Assembly (NCBI GenBank): GCA_023053685.1
Contig: JALIGW010000013.1
Coordinates: 14,308,001 to 14,372,000 of the forward strand
Direction: 5' to 3'
Origin: Diadophis punctatus similis
Taxonomy: Eukaryota > Chordata > Lepidosauria > Squamata > Dipsadidae
Length of the DNA stretch: 64,000 nucleotides
The notes beneath the pieces are model-generated. The model worked only from the letters and a program-made list of their open reading frames with translations. It had not been told where the DNA came from and ran no database searches. Shown one piece after another: positions 19,206 through 31,605 of the stretch. Position 1 is the first letter of the stretch. Each line of letters begins with the position of its first letter. The translations under genes and the position numbers were made by a program.

Positions 19206-20662
19206 ACAAACAAATCTATACTATCACAGATAGTTACGCTTTACACAGCAGCTCTTCACAGTACTTTCACACAGACACGAAGTCAATTACTCAACAGTGA
19301 AGCAGCAGAAACAATCAGCAGAGAGAGTCAGAATCAGTAGGAAGAATGAGCCTGCTCTCTTGCTCCCTTTTACAGTAATCAGCCTACAATGCATTTAAAG
19401 CAATATTACCTATATTCACATAAACATTGATTTGTGGCTTGTTCATATATTAGCAAACCCAATCGTTTGGACAGAGTCCTAACAATCCTGTTACCTAGAT
19501 CAAAACAAATGGTTATTCAAATCTTACTATGATTTTCAATAGCTGTGGCTACCAACAAGTAAAGGCATTAGCCAGAATGGACAAGTTTGTTTGTCATTTT
19601 ATCCCCATAAATATCATGCAGAGGAGACTATGCTGAGAAATACTGTTCCACAGTCACTCAATGACTTTCAATGGCTCAACTTGGAATTAATTTCTTTGAT
19701 GGGCGCCTTCTGATACCTGCCATGGTTTTGGAGCAAAGTCAATATTGGTAGGGAAAAGTAAGACCCCTCGTTTCATTCCCTTTGGTCTGTAATTTATTTT
19801 ATGGTTTTGAGCTGTCTAGAGTTACTGCTAGTTGGGTGGCATACAAGTTTTACAAATTGTTATTAAATTATAATTCAAGACCAGCGCATGCTTGAATTGG
19901 ACCACATTGGTAAAACATTTTGCCTTTGTTCAGATGTCTTTCATTTTTTAATATTAGTTCCATAATGTATGTTCAAACATAACCAGGATTTTGAGATGAA
20001 TCTTTGCTGTTTACGTATTCTTTGATCTTCATTTCTGAGACTTAATCCAGATAAGATAGAATTCTGGATGTCACTTTGGATGTCAATGTGGATTTAGCCT
20101 GGATCCTCACATTTTCAGTAAAGATCAGGAGTGCATCTACACAGCTAATGATAAGTGTGATGTTGCCTGTTTCTGCAAATGTCTAAAGCAGGAAATGTGG
20201 CAGAATTCAAATGCTTTTATGACCTAAGAAGCCCTCTGTGTCTTGAGGCCAGAGGAGCTGAAAGTTTTGCCTTACACACCTGCTTTCTCTTCTCGTCTTA
20301 ATTCTCAAGCTTTAGAACTCCTACAAGGGAGGTCAAGTTAATGCCTCCTCCATTAACCTTCTGCTAGCAGGCAAAACTGTTTTATTCAAGCTGGCCTTTG
20401 ATGTAGAAGCTGTTTTTTTGTTCAGTGGGATGGATGCTGTCTCTTTTATTAATGAGTTTTTTTCACAGTATTATTATTACCTGGGCTTTTAATTTTTTTT
20501 TATATTATTAGAGAGTCTGAGCAGAACATAGTTGGTGGAAAGGCAGGAACAATTAATTTGTTAATGTTTAAATCTATCTAGATATTTTAAAGCTAAAATG
20601 TGCCTATCAGCATCATTGTAAATTATAATACATTTATAATTATAAATTAAAAGTATTTAGAC
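19206..20662. other. Unclassified DNA
   Basis: No supported feature. 19206-19500 continues sequence found left of the preceding insertion (before 18063), so the element sits inside some older unclassified unit. Confidence 0.35.
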
Positions 20663-20990
20663 CAGCAGTTCTCAACCTGTGGGTTGCGACCCCTTTGGGG
20701 GTCGAACGACCCTTTCACAGGGGTCGCCTAAGACCATCGGAAAGCACATATTTCCAATGGTCTTAGGAACTGAGACACCGCTCCTCTATCCGTCTCCAGG
20801 CGGGGTCCACCCACATGCAAATAGACTATTGCAAAAAAAAATATCTGTACCATGGGAACTTCTGAGCATGCGCAGAAGCTGAATTTCATTTTGTAACAAT
20901 GTATCACTCAATCAGTACCCAAAATAATCGTGTTTCTTTTTAAAAGACACCGAAGTGATCTGAAAAGTGGTCTCCACTTTATAAGAATGA
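20663..20990 (+). mobile_element. SPIN-like hAT element, left-end fragment
   Basis: CAGCAGTTCTCAACCTGTGG, then CGACCCCTTTGGGGGTCGAA and ACAGGGGTCGCCTAAGACCA, match the SPIN terminal region as I remember it. A small hairpin, TAAGACCATCGGAAA / TTTCCAATGGTCTTA, follows. No matching right end is visible, so the right limit is approximate. Confidence 0.65.
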
Positions 20991-21410
20991 ATAGCGAAAT
21001 TTTAGAAATCCAAACTGTATCTATTCCTGGAAAAGATCCACTTTTAGTAGAGCCATCTTCAGTTCACTGTGTCTTCACCAGATATCTATAATGCCATACT
21101 TTCTGAAACCTAATCTTGTATTTGAAATGAGTACCAAATATATGACCCCATAATTATTGTTCTAATATTTGACTGGTATGAAAGTGTTTGAAGTGACACA
21201 AAAGGAATCATCTATAGTGAATCTCATAGAGAGCTGCAAGCTCTAGTGGGTTTGAGATCTTCCTTTGAAGATGCATTGCTCTGATCTTTAAAAGAAACTT
21301 TGCAAAGGGAAAGTCAGTCTGTGCAAAACCTCTGCTAAATCTTCTTTTCTATATCAATATTCAGCAGCGTCCACAACTCTTCCATTCTTTCTGCAAGAAT
21401 TCTGTGACAA
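20991..21410. other. Unclassified DNA, possibly element interior
   Basis: It may continue the SPIN-like unit (no break is visible near 20990). No coding frame or repeat was recognised. Confidence 0.3.
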
Positions 21411-21443
21411 TCTCTCCCTCCCTCCCTCCCTCCCTCCCTCCCT

Positions 21444-21519
<76 letters not shown>
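21411..21519 (+). repeat. (CCCT)n(CT)n microsatellite
   Basis: About nine CCCT units are followed by ~35 CT units. Confidence 0.95.
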
Positions 21520-21523
<4 letters not shown>

Positions 21524-21578
21524 GGTGTTTCCTTGAGTGATTCCATTTCCTAATAGGATATTCAAGTGAAGAGAAATT

Positions 21579-21613
21579 TTGTTTGTTTGTTTGTTGTTTG
21601 TTTGTTTATTTGT

Positions 21614-21708
<95 letters not shown>

Positions 21709-21709
21709 T
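21579..21709 (+). repeat. (TTTG)n(TTTA)n microsatellite, likely LINE tail
   Basis: Read on the minus strand it is AAAT-type sequence directly after a LINE 3' end (21716-22135), so it probably grew from that tail. Confidence 0.9.
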
Positions 21710-21715
21710 TGTTCA

Positions 21716-22135
21716 ATCTTATAGGCCGCCCAACTCCCAAGGGACTCTGGGCGGCGTACAACATAAAAAATGAACAATCAATTAAAACAGTAATAGAAAA
21801 GGTTAAAAATACATATAAAAGTTAAAAACATTTACCATCATTCATACATGGGGTGACCACATATATTCTCATTGGTCTCTATCCCCATGCCTGCCGGAAG
21901 AGCCAGGTTTTAACGGCTTTACAGAAGGCCAGCAAGGTGGGGATAGTCCAGATCTCCAGCGGTAGTTGGTTCCACAGAGACGGAGCCAGCACAGAGAAGG
22001 CTCTCTCCCGCGGACCCGCCAGCCGGCATTGCTTGGCTGACGGGACCTGGAGGAGACCAACTTTGTGGGACCTAACCGGTCATAGGGAGGTAGGGAGGTA
22101 TGTGGTAGGATGCGGTCCCGAAATAAGCATTCACA
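21716..22135 (-). mobile_element. LINE 3' end (minus strand)
   Basis: On the minus strand, a C-terminal ORF2 piece is followed by a short UTR with GCCGCCCAGAGTCCCTTGGG and then an A-rich tetramer tail. This layout is typical of squamate LINE 3' ends; I cannot fix the clade. Confidence 0.65.
21879..22064 (-). pseudogene. LINE ORF2 C-terminal remnant
   Basis: The minus frame contains RAFSVLAPSLWNQLPLEIWT, then a LLAFCKAVKTWLFRQAW motif, and stops at 21881-21879. The pattern (RAFS..AP.LWN.LP....T...F...LKT.LF) closes ORF2 in several vertebrate LINE clades. There is no RT core here. The fragment is only ~60 codons and inactive. Confidence 0.6.
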
Positions 22136-22509
22136 GGTACTTTATATTGTTGTCTGTAAGCAGCTGGACTAAACTCTTGCAAAAAGTAAACTAAATCTTA
22201 AAGCATTGTTATTTCTCTCTCTTTTTCTGTATTCCAACCCAATGCAATGGTAGAAAAATGTATATAAAGGGCCTCAGGACTTTGATTCTCTGTCTATCAT
22301 CAGGATAACTGATAGAACAGAAAAGGATCAAATCTAGGAATGACCCCTACCTCCACCATGCAAACAGGATCCACAAAGCTGTCAGCATATGCAATTTATT
22401 TATTCTAATGACTTTGGAAGCTTAATACAAACATCAATTTGCCTTGGTTGGCAATTTGATCAAGGTATCAGTTTTAAGGCACTCATTGACTTCCCAAGGG
22501 ACCATCTCT
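22136..22509. other. Unclassified spacer
   Basis: Nothing recognised. Confidence 0.35.
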
Positions 22510-22815
22510 CTCTCCCTTTGAAGCTATCTAGGCATTCGCTTAGGCAAGAAAAGCACTCTAATACAGTCAGTTCACCAAGAGAAGGCATTCTCCTCAAATC
22601 ACTCCCCCAAACTCTTTGCGCGCTTCTCTGGCACACATTTTCCACTTTCAGAAAAAGAATAAAGACCTTCCTCTTCCATTAGGCCCAGTTATATTAATTC
22701 TACTAATCTGTTTCCATTTTGTTTTCAACTTTTCACATTATATTTCAGAGTGTTACAAATGCCCAGTGGGTAGAAGGCAGGCTCTAAATCAAATAATAAA
22801 TAAAACTAAATGAAA
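22510..22815 (+). mobile_element. Decayed LINE 3' end (plus strand)
   Basis: The translation around 22575-22680 (GILLKSLPQTLCALLWHTFS, then RKRIKTFLFH) keeps the spacing of the LINE ORF2 tail. It is followed by GGCAGGCTCTAAATCAAATA and an A/T-rich tail. Strongly mutated. Confidence 0.45.
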
Positions 22816-23830
22816 CATATTTTAAGACTGGTACAAGTTGGCAGCAATCACTATATCTTGTGGTGTGAATGATTCAAATGCTTCTGCTGAACCGGGAGAG
22901 GGAGCAATCAGGAAATATTCCCATTGTCTTCGGTGATATGATGAGTGGTACATAATTCTATCATCCAGACAGAGAACAAGGCCAATGTTTTAGTTGAAAC
23001 CTAATTGAGACTGGTGGCAAGTGCCCGCTGAGCTTGTAATGGGAACCTAAATTAATTGACCCTGGAGAATGCAACTCTCCATCTTTCGTCTGATTAGATC
23101 TCAGCTTCATTCACTGCTATCAATACTGGAAAGGAATCAATACAGTTTAGCCATTTGTGTTTATTATGAAAGAAGTTGCATATTTTGCTGCTAAACAAAA
23201 AAAAGAAAAATAGTGACAGAACAACCATTATGGTTTGTGATCTAATGTTATCTTTTTGCAACAGCAGCACTGTGTCGAAGGATCTAACAAAGCCACATTA
23301 TCTGAATAGCATGAGGTACAAATACTGGTCTTTTGTTGGCTATTCCAGAAATATGCTCTTTCTTTTCTATTCTTAGACGACTGGGGCAAAAATCTTATAT
23401 CATAAAATAGATTCTGATTAATTAGGACCAGAATAAATTAAAACGAAATGAAAAGACTACTGTAGTACAATGAAAACTGGAAAATGAAATGAAGCCTCAA
23501 GCAGCATTAAAAGAAAACTGCCTCTATTTTCAGTTTAAAATAGCAGTGGAAAACTAATTTGAAGGGACTCATAATTGAAGGGACTCCATGCTAAAGACAA
23601 AGAAAGAGACATAGGGAACATAACCTACTGCCAACACATGATCACTGATGCTAATTTAGTTGTCCTCTGTTATATAGAACAATTAGACCTTAAAATGGTT
23701 TTAAAATCAGAACACAGTGATATTGGAGAGTAAAGTCACACTAGACCAGATGTTAGACTTTCCCCTCCCAGCAATGATCTCTCTGGGAAATCTTTAAAAT
23801 AGTCTTCATTGGTATCCTCATGCCTGTTTA
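22816..23830. other. Unclassified AT-rich DNA
   Basis: No gene or repeat seen. Confidence 0.4.
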
Positions 23831-23831
23831 A

Positions 23832-23900
23832 AGCAGTATTTCTCAATCATGACAGTATTCAGATGTGTGGACTTCAACTCCCAGAATTTTCCAGCCAGTC
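23832..23900 (+). repeat. Half copy of the hairpin MITE
   Basis: AGTATTTCTCAATC leads to GTGGACTTCAACTCCCAGAA and TTTTCCAGCCAG, one hairpin arm. Confidence 0.6.
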
Positions 23901-24089
23901 CAGGGTTGGCTCTTGACCTAACCAACATTTGTGCCTGGAAGAACTGTGGCTTTCAACTGGAATCCCATATCCGATTCGTAGCTCTCAGTAGCAATAGCTG
24001 CCTCAATATAGAATGTCAAAGTTGTTTTTATGAAGAATCCTCCCACATTGTTCTGTCACTTTCATCTCCACCTCTGCAATCCTTTTCTA

Positions 24090-24323
24090 TGATATGACTG
24101 CATGACTGTAACTTTGTTGCTTGTATCCTTACGATTTATATTGACTGGTTCCTAATATGATTTGATTGCTTATTTGTACCCGAACTATCATTAAGTGTTG
24201 TACGTTATGATTCTTGATGAACGTATCTTTTCTTTTATGTACACTGAGAGCATATGCACCAAGACAAATTCCTTGTGTGTCCAATCACACTTGGCCAATA
24301 AAAATTCTATTCTATTCTATTCT
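24090..24323 (+). mobile_element. L2/CR1-like LINE 3' UTR fragment
   Basis: About 230 bases are nearly identical to the 3' UTR of the LINE at 14087-14887 (for example TTGTTGCTTGTATCCTTACG and CACTTGGCCAATAAAA). They are followed by four ATTCT units. Only the UTR was inserted. Confidence 0.85.
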
Positions 24324-26218
24324 ATATGCTACAAAGCTGGAATTCAACTTCTGACAAGTTGCTCCTCTCAATATTTCTATTATTTCCACTTTCAGAATGG
24401 CTTACATGAATAATTTTTAGGTATCTGAAAAAATATATAACAATCCAGCAGAGTTAAGAATTCAGAATCAATGTCAAAAATAGGATTCCATGTCAAAGTC
24501 CTTCTCTTGGGAAAACTATTCAAAGTACAGGAAACCTTCAGTTTAATTATTTCTGGATTTACAGACAGGATACAACACGTTCTTTTGGGCATTACCCCAA
24601 AATAATGAATAAAATATTATATCTAAGTAGTCTAGATGATTCACATAAATCCCAACAATTTATGTGATTTGTGTAATGAGGTCATTACTGAAATTGATGC
24701 AAATTGATGCAAATGACATACATTTAGAGTTAATGGATATTTGGTTTTAAATAAGCCTCTCCCCTATAAATGCATCATTAAATTGAGGGTTTACTGAATC
24801 TGATATGGAATAATGAGAGAGAGCTTGTAAAGACAGCTACCCAACTTTCATGTGTTGGGTAGCATTTGTAATAAGTATGTGTTGAAATAGCATTTGTAAT
24901 AAAAACAGCATATTTCTCACCACTGAAAATATATCTGCATTTTTTGCCTTGTTTTTCATGATTCCCTCACAGAATGGAGTTGTACTAAAATTAATGATCC
25001 ATTGGGTGTCAGGCACAAAGAATCAGTACCACCAATTAGGTTGCTGCATATTAGAAGATATATTCAAGTTTATACACAAGAATCTGATCAATTAAAGTTC
25101 AGCACTAAATTAGCGTCAGATAAGAACAGAATTTAAGAAGGGCTGGACCGAGAATGCTTGTGGAAATGCAATGACTCTAAACTGATGATGAGTTTCACTC
25201 CACCCTCCCACTCTGCCTGCTCTTCTACATTGGATTACATAGAATCATTAAAAGAAAAGTTGATGCTTAGAATCTTAATTTGTTGAAGCCTTAAATCCTA
25301 TAACAAACTTATGTGGTTTACCAATTTTTTAATCTCTTGAATCAGGAATTCAAAGCAAATTACTTAACCATGAACAGTTTTGTTTTTGTTGTATATGGAC
25401 CTTTTAATGATATAATTCACCTTAGAAATACTCAGACGAACGAAAGAATCCTATGATGCCTGCAAAAATAATTATTTTATCATGGAAAAAAATTGTAATC
25501 TATAATTCAATTTTAGCTTGTGCCACAAATTTGTTAGCTTCTAATGTGCCATAATATTTTCTTTTGTTTTGACTGAAAGAGATGACTATAGCTACTGTTC
25601 TGGAATGAAAGAGCCAATACATTAACAAGACAAAAATATAATATCCGCAAGACAGCTATAGAACGTTATGTGTATTTTTTATTTGCATTAATACTTTTAT
25701 TTAATTTGAAAAGAAAGATTAAGGTGAAGCGATAAACCTGTAGCTGATGGATAGAAGCAGAGATGGAGAAAATATGTTATTATAATCAAAGAAGATACAA
25801 GAGGCAATTAGGTAGAGAGCATTTGAGTAGAAAGTACAGTACAATTCTGTACATCTACACATACCGTAAGGGAGTCTCAAATTCAATGAGGCTTTTACCA
25901 GATAAGTGAATAACTGTTTTCACTGCCATCTCGAGCATTCTTCAATCTGCTTGATTTCAGAGGGCAAGAACCAGAATTTAAAGTTACTTCTTCTATTGAA
26001 GTAAGCAGGAGCTAAATTTTGATCATGTTGTTTCCTTCCAACTTCCTGGTCTTCAGCCATGAAATCAAATGTGTTGCCTGTAAAAAGGGTACAGTTACAT
26101 ACTAGTGATAGTTATCATTCTTAAAGCCCAATCTAATACATCTAGTCCTACTATTATTGGGAGGTCTGAACCCAATTTTGTACCATTTGGGGAGTGAAAG
26201 GTTAAGGGATGGGATAGC
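24324..26218. other. AT-rich unclassified DNA
   Basis: No gene. Small local structures: tandem AAATTGATGC (24700-24720) and repeated TAGCATTTGTAATAA (24860-24905). Otherwise nothing. Confidence 0.4.
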
Positions 26219-26589
26219 CAGGGGCAGGTTGCTAGCTTACCGATGCCGGTACGCTGCATGCGCAGCTCCACGTTTCGGGCGCACGCACGCTCGCTACGCG
26301 CACGTGCGCACCTCGCATAATTTTGCTTTTGCGCATGTGCGGAAGCAAAATCACGTGCGCCAAAATCTCACCAAAATCACACACACGCACGTCCCCTTGC
26401 GAGATTTCGGCACGATTTTGCTTCCACGTATGCGCAGAAGCAAAATCGGCCAAAAATTCTCAGAAAAAGATGGTGATGCACACGACGAACCGGCAGAGAG
26501 GGCTCCGGAGCGGTCACGCACAAATTGCGCAATCGGCCGCTCCCTACCGGAGCTACGCACTGGACAGCTCCGGCAGGAACCCACCTCTG
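26219..26589. mobile_element. hAT-like MITE with CpG-rich interior
   Basis: CAGGGGCAGGTTGCT on the left and AGGAACCCACCTCTG on the right. The flanks GGGATAGC and GGGATGGC match at 7 of 8. The interior alternates GCGCATG-type motifs with AAGCAAAATC and CACGTGCGC runs on both strands, forming inverted pieces. Confidence 0.65.
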
Positions 26590-26731
26590 GGGATGGCGAT
26601 TTTTGGAGCATGCACATTGTCACCCATTGCTTTAGCCAATGGAATGTGCAATCGCATTGCATCTGGGTACAAAGAACAGGAATAGTTAAAGTTGCTTTAG
26701 CTCTGGTTTATGACAATTCTGTACAATACTA

Positions 26732-27126
26732 CAGGTAGTTCTCAATTTACAGCAGTTCATTTAGTGACCGTTCAAAGTTACAATGGCACTGAAAAAATAA
26801 CGTATGACCATTTTTCACAGTTACAACCTTTGTAGCATCCCCATGATCATGTGATTAAAATTCAGATGCCTGGCAACTGATTCATATGTATGACCATTGC
26901 TGTGTCCTGGGGTCATGTGATCCCCTTTTGCAACCTTTTGACAAGCAAAGTCAATGGGGAAGCCAGATTCACTTAACAACCAGGTTACTAACTTATCAAC
27001 TGCAGTGATTCACTTAACAACTGTGGCAAGAAAGGTCGTAAAATGGGGCATAATTCACTTAACAAATGTCTCATTTAACAACAGAAAGTTTGGGCTCAAT
27101 TGTAGTTGTAAATTGAGGACTACCTG
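26732..27126. mobile_element. CAGGTAGTC-family MITE, inverse orientation
   Basis: It starts CAGGTAGTTCTCAATTTACA and ends AAATTGAGGACTACCTG; the interior is the reverse of the copy at 11300 (GATTCACTTAACAAC, TCATGTGATC). Confidence 0.8.
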
Positions 27127-27472
27127 CATTTCCTAGTACATTTTATAATTCAACAGTGTTGCCTTTTGAATCCATGTATTTATTTATATAACAATGATAT
27201 GGCCATGAGTTCAGAAAAACTAAAGTTTTGTTATGTTTAACATATGCTTATGTTAAAAGATTCAAAAACAAAGAATCAGAATGCTAAGGGCACAAAATTT
27301 CAGTGGCAAATGGGAAAAGACATAAAAACTAGTGTTAGCCATTCCCGATCATCTGTCATTCAGTGGGCAGACAAAACACTTTGCCTTCTGGCTGTTCAAA
27401 AGGCTTGGATTTCAATGTTTTTCTGAAGCAGAACAGGAACAGGATGAAACAGGTCCCTGGGAAATAATATTC
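27127..27472. other. Unclassified spacer
   Basis: Nothing recognised. Confidence 0.35.
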
Positions 27473-27607
27473 TAAAGCTGGTGTCCTAAAACTCAGCAAT
27501 TTTAAGACGGATACATGTCATTTCCAAAATTCCCAGCCAACGTGGACTTTAAGGAGTTTAAGTCCACAGATCTTAGAGTAGCTGAGATTGAAAAACACTG
27601 TTTTAGA
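27473..27607. repeat. Degenerate full hairpin MITE
   Basis: The arms AACTCAGCAATTTTAAGA and TCTTAGAGTAGCTGAGATTG face each other around CCCAGCCAACGTGG; both decayed. Confidence 0.55.
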
Positions 27608-27766
27608 GGGCAAGTAGAACAACATTGCAACATTATTAATACAACACATAGACATTTATTATACCATTAGATAGCGTTAATGTCCTTTATAAACCTTACT
27701 TCTTTTTTCACTACTTCCTCACAATAAGCCCATAAAACAACAACATTTGGAATATTTACACTGTGG

Positions 27767-28290
27767 AGTTCTTGGTGCTCTCTGAGCTTGGTTGTTTGCT
27801 TAAAGACATTTCATTACCCAACTAGCTAACATCATCAGTGCTAGTGAACACCAGGGAAATAAGCAGGAAACAATACCCCAATCAAGGAACTACTAAGGAG
27901 AAAAACCCACCCCCACCTAAACTGGCAGGGCAAGCTACTGTCTATAATAGCAATAGCAATAGCAATAGCACTTAGACTTATATACCGCTTCATAGTGCTT
28001 TACAACCCTCTCTAAGCGGTTTACAGAGTCCAGCATATTGCCCCCAACAATCTGGGTCCTCATTTTGCTGACCTCAGAAGGATGGAAGGTTGAGTCAACC
28101 TTGAGCCTGGTGAGATTTGAACAGCTGAACTGTTGAACTAGCAGTCAGCTGAAGTAGATTGCAGTGCTGCTTTTAACCACTGCGCCACCTCGGCTCCTCC
28201 TAAACAGGGAGAAATCAATCACACTGATGATGCGTCTGCAGTCAAACAACCAAGCTGAGAGAGCACCAAGGACTCTACAGTTCAATCCTG
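27767..28290. mobile_element. Penelope-like 3' fragments in inverted arrangement around a SINE
   Basis: On the minus strand 27767-27860 reads GGTAATGAAATGTCTTTAAG, then CAACCAAGCTCAGAGAGCAC. This parallels the Penelope-like tail at 61650-61710 (GGTAATGAAATGTTTGG...CAAGCTCAGAGAA). At 28237-28275 the same CAACCAAGCTGAGAGAGCAC block occurs on the plus strand. The two pieces face each other with a SINE between them. Confidence 0.5.
27945..28197 (-). mobile_element. Sauria-type SINE (tRNA-derived head), minus strand
   Basis: On the minus strand it begins GAGCCGAGGTGGCGCAGTGG (tRNA-like A-box region) and continues to TGGTGAGATTTGAAC (B-box-like TTCAAATCTCACC on the other strand). It ends TATATAAGTCTAAGTGCTAT and a (TGCTAT)n tail. 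The order matches the copies at 46621 and 57671. Confidence 0.8.
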
Positions 28291-28371
28291 AGCCACAAAT
28301 ATTCTCTTTTATTGGAATAGTTATATTCCCAATAATCGAGTATCACACCATGCAGGCAGTAAACTCTAGAG

Positions 28372-28816
28372 CAGTGATGGCGAACCTTTTTCTTCTTGTG
28401 TGCCAAAAATGGGAGTGTGCGTGCAAGCTAGTGCGCATGCGTGCCAGCACACAACCCCCCCAGTGCGCCACACTGTGCATACGTGCATCCCCGCGCATGC
28501 GCACCCCCGTTGGGCTGTTTTTCACCCTCAGGCTTCCCTGAAGCCTCCGGAGTGCGAAAAACAGCCCAACAGGCAAACTGGAAGTTTGGAAAAACGGACT
28601 TCCGGTTTGCCCATTGGGCTGTTTTTTGCACTCTGGAGGCTTCAGGGAAGCCTCCTGAAGCCTGGGGAGGGTGAAAACGGCCTTCCCCAAGGCCGAAAAT
28701 CAGCTGGCCAGTGCACGCATGTGCACTGGAGCTGACATAGGGCAATGCCTCACGTGCCCTCAGATATGGCTCCGCGTGCCACCTGTGGCACGCGTGCCAT
28801 AGGTTCGCCATCATGG
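28372..28816. mobile_element. hAT-like MITE (CAGTGATGGCGAACC), perfect 8-bp TSD
   Basis: The left end CAGTGATGGCGAACCTTTTT and the right end ATAGGTTCGCCATCATGG are inverted. CTCTAGAG flanks both sides (28364-28371, 28817-28824). The interior contains inverted segments of GGGCTGTTTTTC(A/G)C-type and GTGCGCATGCGTG motifs; the ~100-codon frames here are incidental. Confidence 0.85.
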
Positions 28817-28824
28817 CTCTAGAG

Positions 28825-29564
28825 GATCTCCATCTGGAAATCCCTTCAATTCACAACAGCAAGTTTTGTCTAGATTCAGATGGCTGTACTGAAAAATCCT
28901 GACATAAAATCAGAAGCCCATCATTTCCTTCCTCTTCCTCTCAGTTCACAGAAGCAGACTGTGCAGTTGTAATGAAAATGTACTTGTCGTTTTAAAAACA
29001 AAATATTCTTGCAAAATTAGAGACAAAGCTGAGGACCGTTCAACCCTACCCCTCCTCCTTCCCCCGATCTTTTTAATATCATCCAACCAATCTTTTTGCT
29101 GGAGAATGGCAAAGGGTATGCACCTCTACAAAGAAAGGGATTAAAAATCTGGAAGAGTCATGGAAAAAGATTACAGGATTCAAATCACTAGCACAGGAGT
29201 CACAGATGAGTTGTCTGAGCACGTGGAAGCACTTTAGAAAGTAATCAAGAGAGGTCAAAACATTAAATTACTTCCCACCATGTTCATTTTTCCCTGCAAT
29301 ACAAGAAAGCATTATGGAAACCTATTTTTCCTGCTCCAGGCAATAACATTTTCTTCATTACAAAACCACTGAATGGAATTTCAGAGTATATTTGGCTAGA
29401 TTCTGACTACATTAGTGATTTCAGTGGGGTTAATCTTGGGGTTACGTCTGTGCAAGTCTCCTATAAGAGGCAAGGAAACTAACATTTACCAACATTAAAT
29501 AACTACACATTTTAAAATCTACTTCCATCTGGTTCCTGTAAATTCAGAGAGAATACGTTACATA
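28825..29564. other. Unclassified DNA
   Basis: No supported feature. Confidence 0.4.
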
Positions 29565-29991
29565 CAGTGGTGGGTTCCTACTGATGCAGCCCACTCTATA
29601 CCACCGGTAGCGGCCCGCTGATGACATCACAGTACCGGTGCGGTCGGTTGCCGGTGCCTGGGCGCCACCATTAAAAAAAAAAGTTTAGATTTTTTAAAAA
29701 AAAAAATCTGCGCATGCCCAGAAGCTGAGCTTCCGGCACTGCGCATGCGCTGCCTTCCTACCCCACAGTGAGTCCAAGCAGGGGATGATGGCTGAGGGAG
29801 CGCGTGAGACACTGAAAGAACGGGCGGCAGGAGCCTAGGGCTGCGTTGCAGGTGGGCAATGCCCCCTGCTTCTCCGGCCGCTTCCAAGCTCCCGAGGCCC
29901 ACGCCCACCCGGTCACATGGCTGGCAAGCCATACCCACAAAATAAGCCACGCCCACAGAGTGGTAGTAAAAAAATTAGGAACCCGTCCCTG
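29565..29991. mobile_element. ACCGGTT-family hAT-like MITE
   Basis: CAGTGGTGGGTTCCTACTG on the left and TTAGGAACCCGTCCCTG on the right. The flanks GTTACATA / ATTACATA match at 7 of 8. Interior motifs are CTGCGCATGCCCAGAAGCTG and CACTGCGCATGCGCTG (NRF1-like), and a right subterminal CACGCCCACAGAGTGGTAGT. Confidence 0.8.
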
Positions 29992-31605
29992 ATTACATAC
30001 TATTATTCAGCTTTAGTAAGTTGTATTTTATGAAAAATCTAGAAGTCTAAAATTTATTATTAAAGTTGCTTTACATTATTTACTAAATATGTTTGAGATT
30101 TGAGAAAAAATAATGTTTTGCTTTGATCTGCAACAAATGTCTAATCTTTGTTGAAGGAGCAATAACAACTAATATAATGATCAACTATATATAGTTTATA
30201 TTTTGCCGTACTCCTTTGCACTGATCTCTGAATAAAATTATTACTATCATAAATTACTATTAACCCTCAAGGCAGTGTCGATTCTTAGCAACCACATAAC
30301 AACATTTTCTTCATGACCTGAATAAAATACTAGGAAGTATAACTGAGAAGACGTTAATGAGCCTATTATACCGGTAGCTCTTCCAATGCAGAAAGGCATA
30401 TAGATCATCTGGAGTAAGTGGGATCAGTTCAGAACCTTGTAATACTTAATACATTATTGCTAAGTTTGAAATATGACAGCTCAAGGCACAGGAATTTGCA
30501 TGATAGGACAACTGCTGAACACCAACAGGTGGCAGATAGAAAAGAATAAGAAAGAATAAAATGATGACAGCAATGATGAAAACTAGTGGGCAGGAGGAAG
30601 CAGACAGAGCTATTGTGGGAGCTAAATTGTAATAGTGTTAGAGGTGAGGAGGAAATGGAAAAAACTAAAATATACCTTTCACTGACTGCAAATTTCAAGG
30701 GTTTCAGCTTTGCTTCCCCTGAAAACAAGGAAAGCTGTTTTCCCCCCCAAATCTACTCTCCTAAATCAGGAAACTTTTTGGAGTAGCTGGAAAGGACTGG
30801 AATTGGGGAATACATTCCATGAAATATTGTAAATATTGTTAAAATAAATTTCAAAGTCAGAGATAAATTAGTCAAAACAGTGTTCATAATTTTATCATAC
30901 ACACAGAGAACAGACAGACAAATATAGGCTTGGCAAGAATTTAACTTGCTAAGTTCCATTTAATAATGGAATATGGTTTGTAGAGAAGTAGACCAATTAA
31001 TACATTTTACCATAAAGTACTATTTAGCACTTTATGACAAAATTCATTATTAAATAATTGATGATTGAATTGGATTAGATTGAATTGAATTGCCAGTGAT
31101 CACTGTGGTTTAAGAGAATCAGGCTAAATATTATTATGCAAATAAATAAATGCTTGTACAAAAGCATTGTACAAATCCCATGACTGTAATACAAATATTT
31201 CTCTGGTAAATTCTTGTGCATTTATTATTTAAGAGATATTTCTCTTGTTATAATTGTAGAAGAAGTTACAGAAGAATGATTAATCTGTAATTACAAAGAA
31301 TTATTTGGCTACATAGAATAGGATGAATAGATGAGTAGAAAGTGTGTAGAAAGGTACAATGGAATCATGCATATGTCATAGGGACAGAGCTCACAAATGT
31401 CCACATTCCCATTAATAAAGTTGAACTAGCAACCAATGTAATTATACCATGCCAGAATCTACATAAACATTTCACTTGTTTTCTCCCTCACATTTAACCA
31501 GAGTAACATAATCAGACATCTAGTAAATATTTTACACTTCCATATCTATATACAGAATAAAATACAGATTTCTTCCTCCTGTCATTCTTTCTTTCATTAG
31601 AATTA
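29992..31605. other. AT-rich unclassified DNA
   Basis: No gene or repeat that I can name; a 99-codon minus frame (30429-30728) lacks motifs. Confidence 0.4.

Noticed and set aside
27945..28197. tRNA gene
   Set aside because: Only tRNA-like A/B box remnants in a SINE head; no cloverleaf with a mature acceptor stem.
28350..28820. Overlapping 111-128-codon frames on both strands
   Set aside because: They lie wholly inside a hAT MITE with a perfect 8-bp duplication and reflect GC-rich inverted segments.
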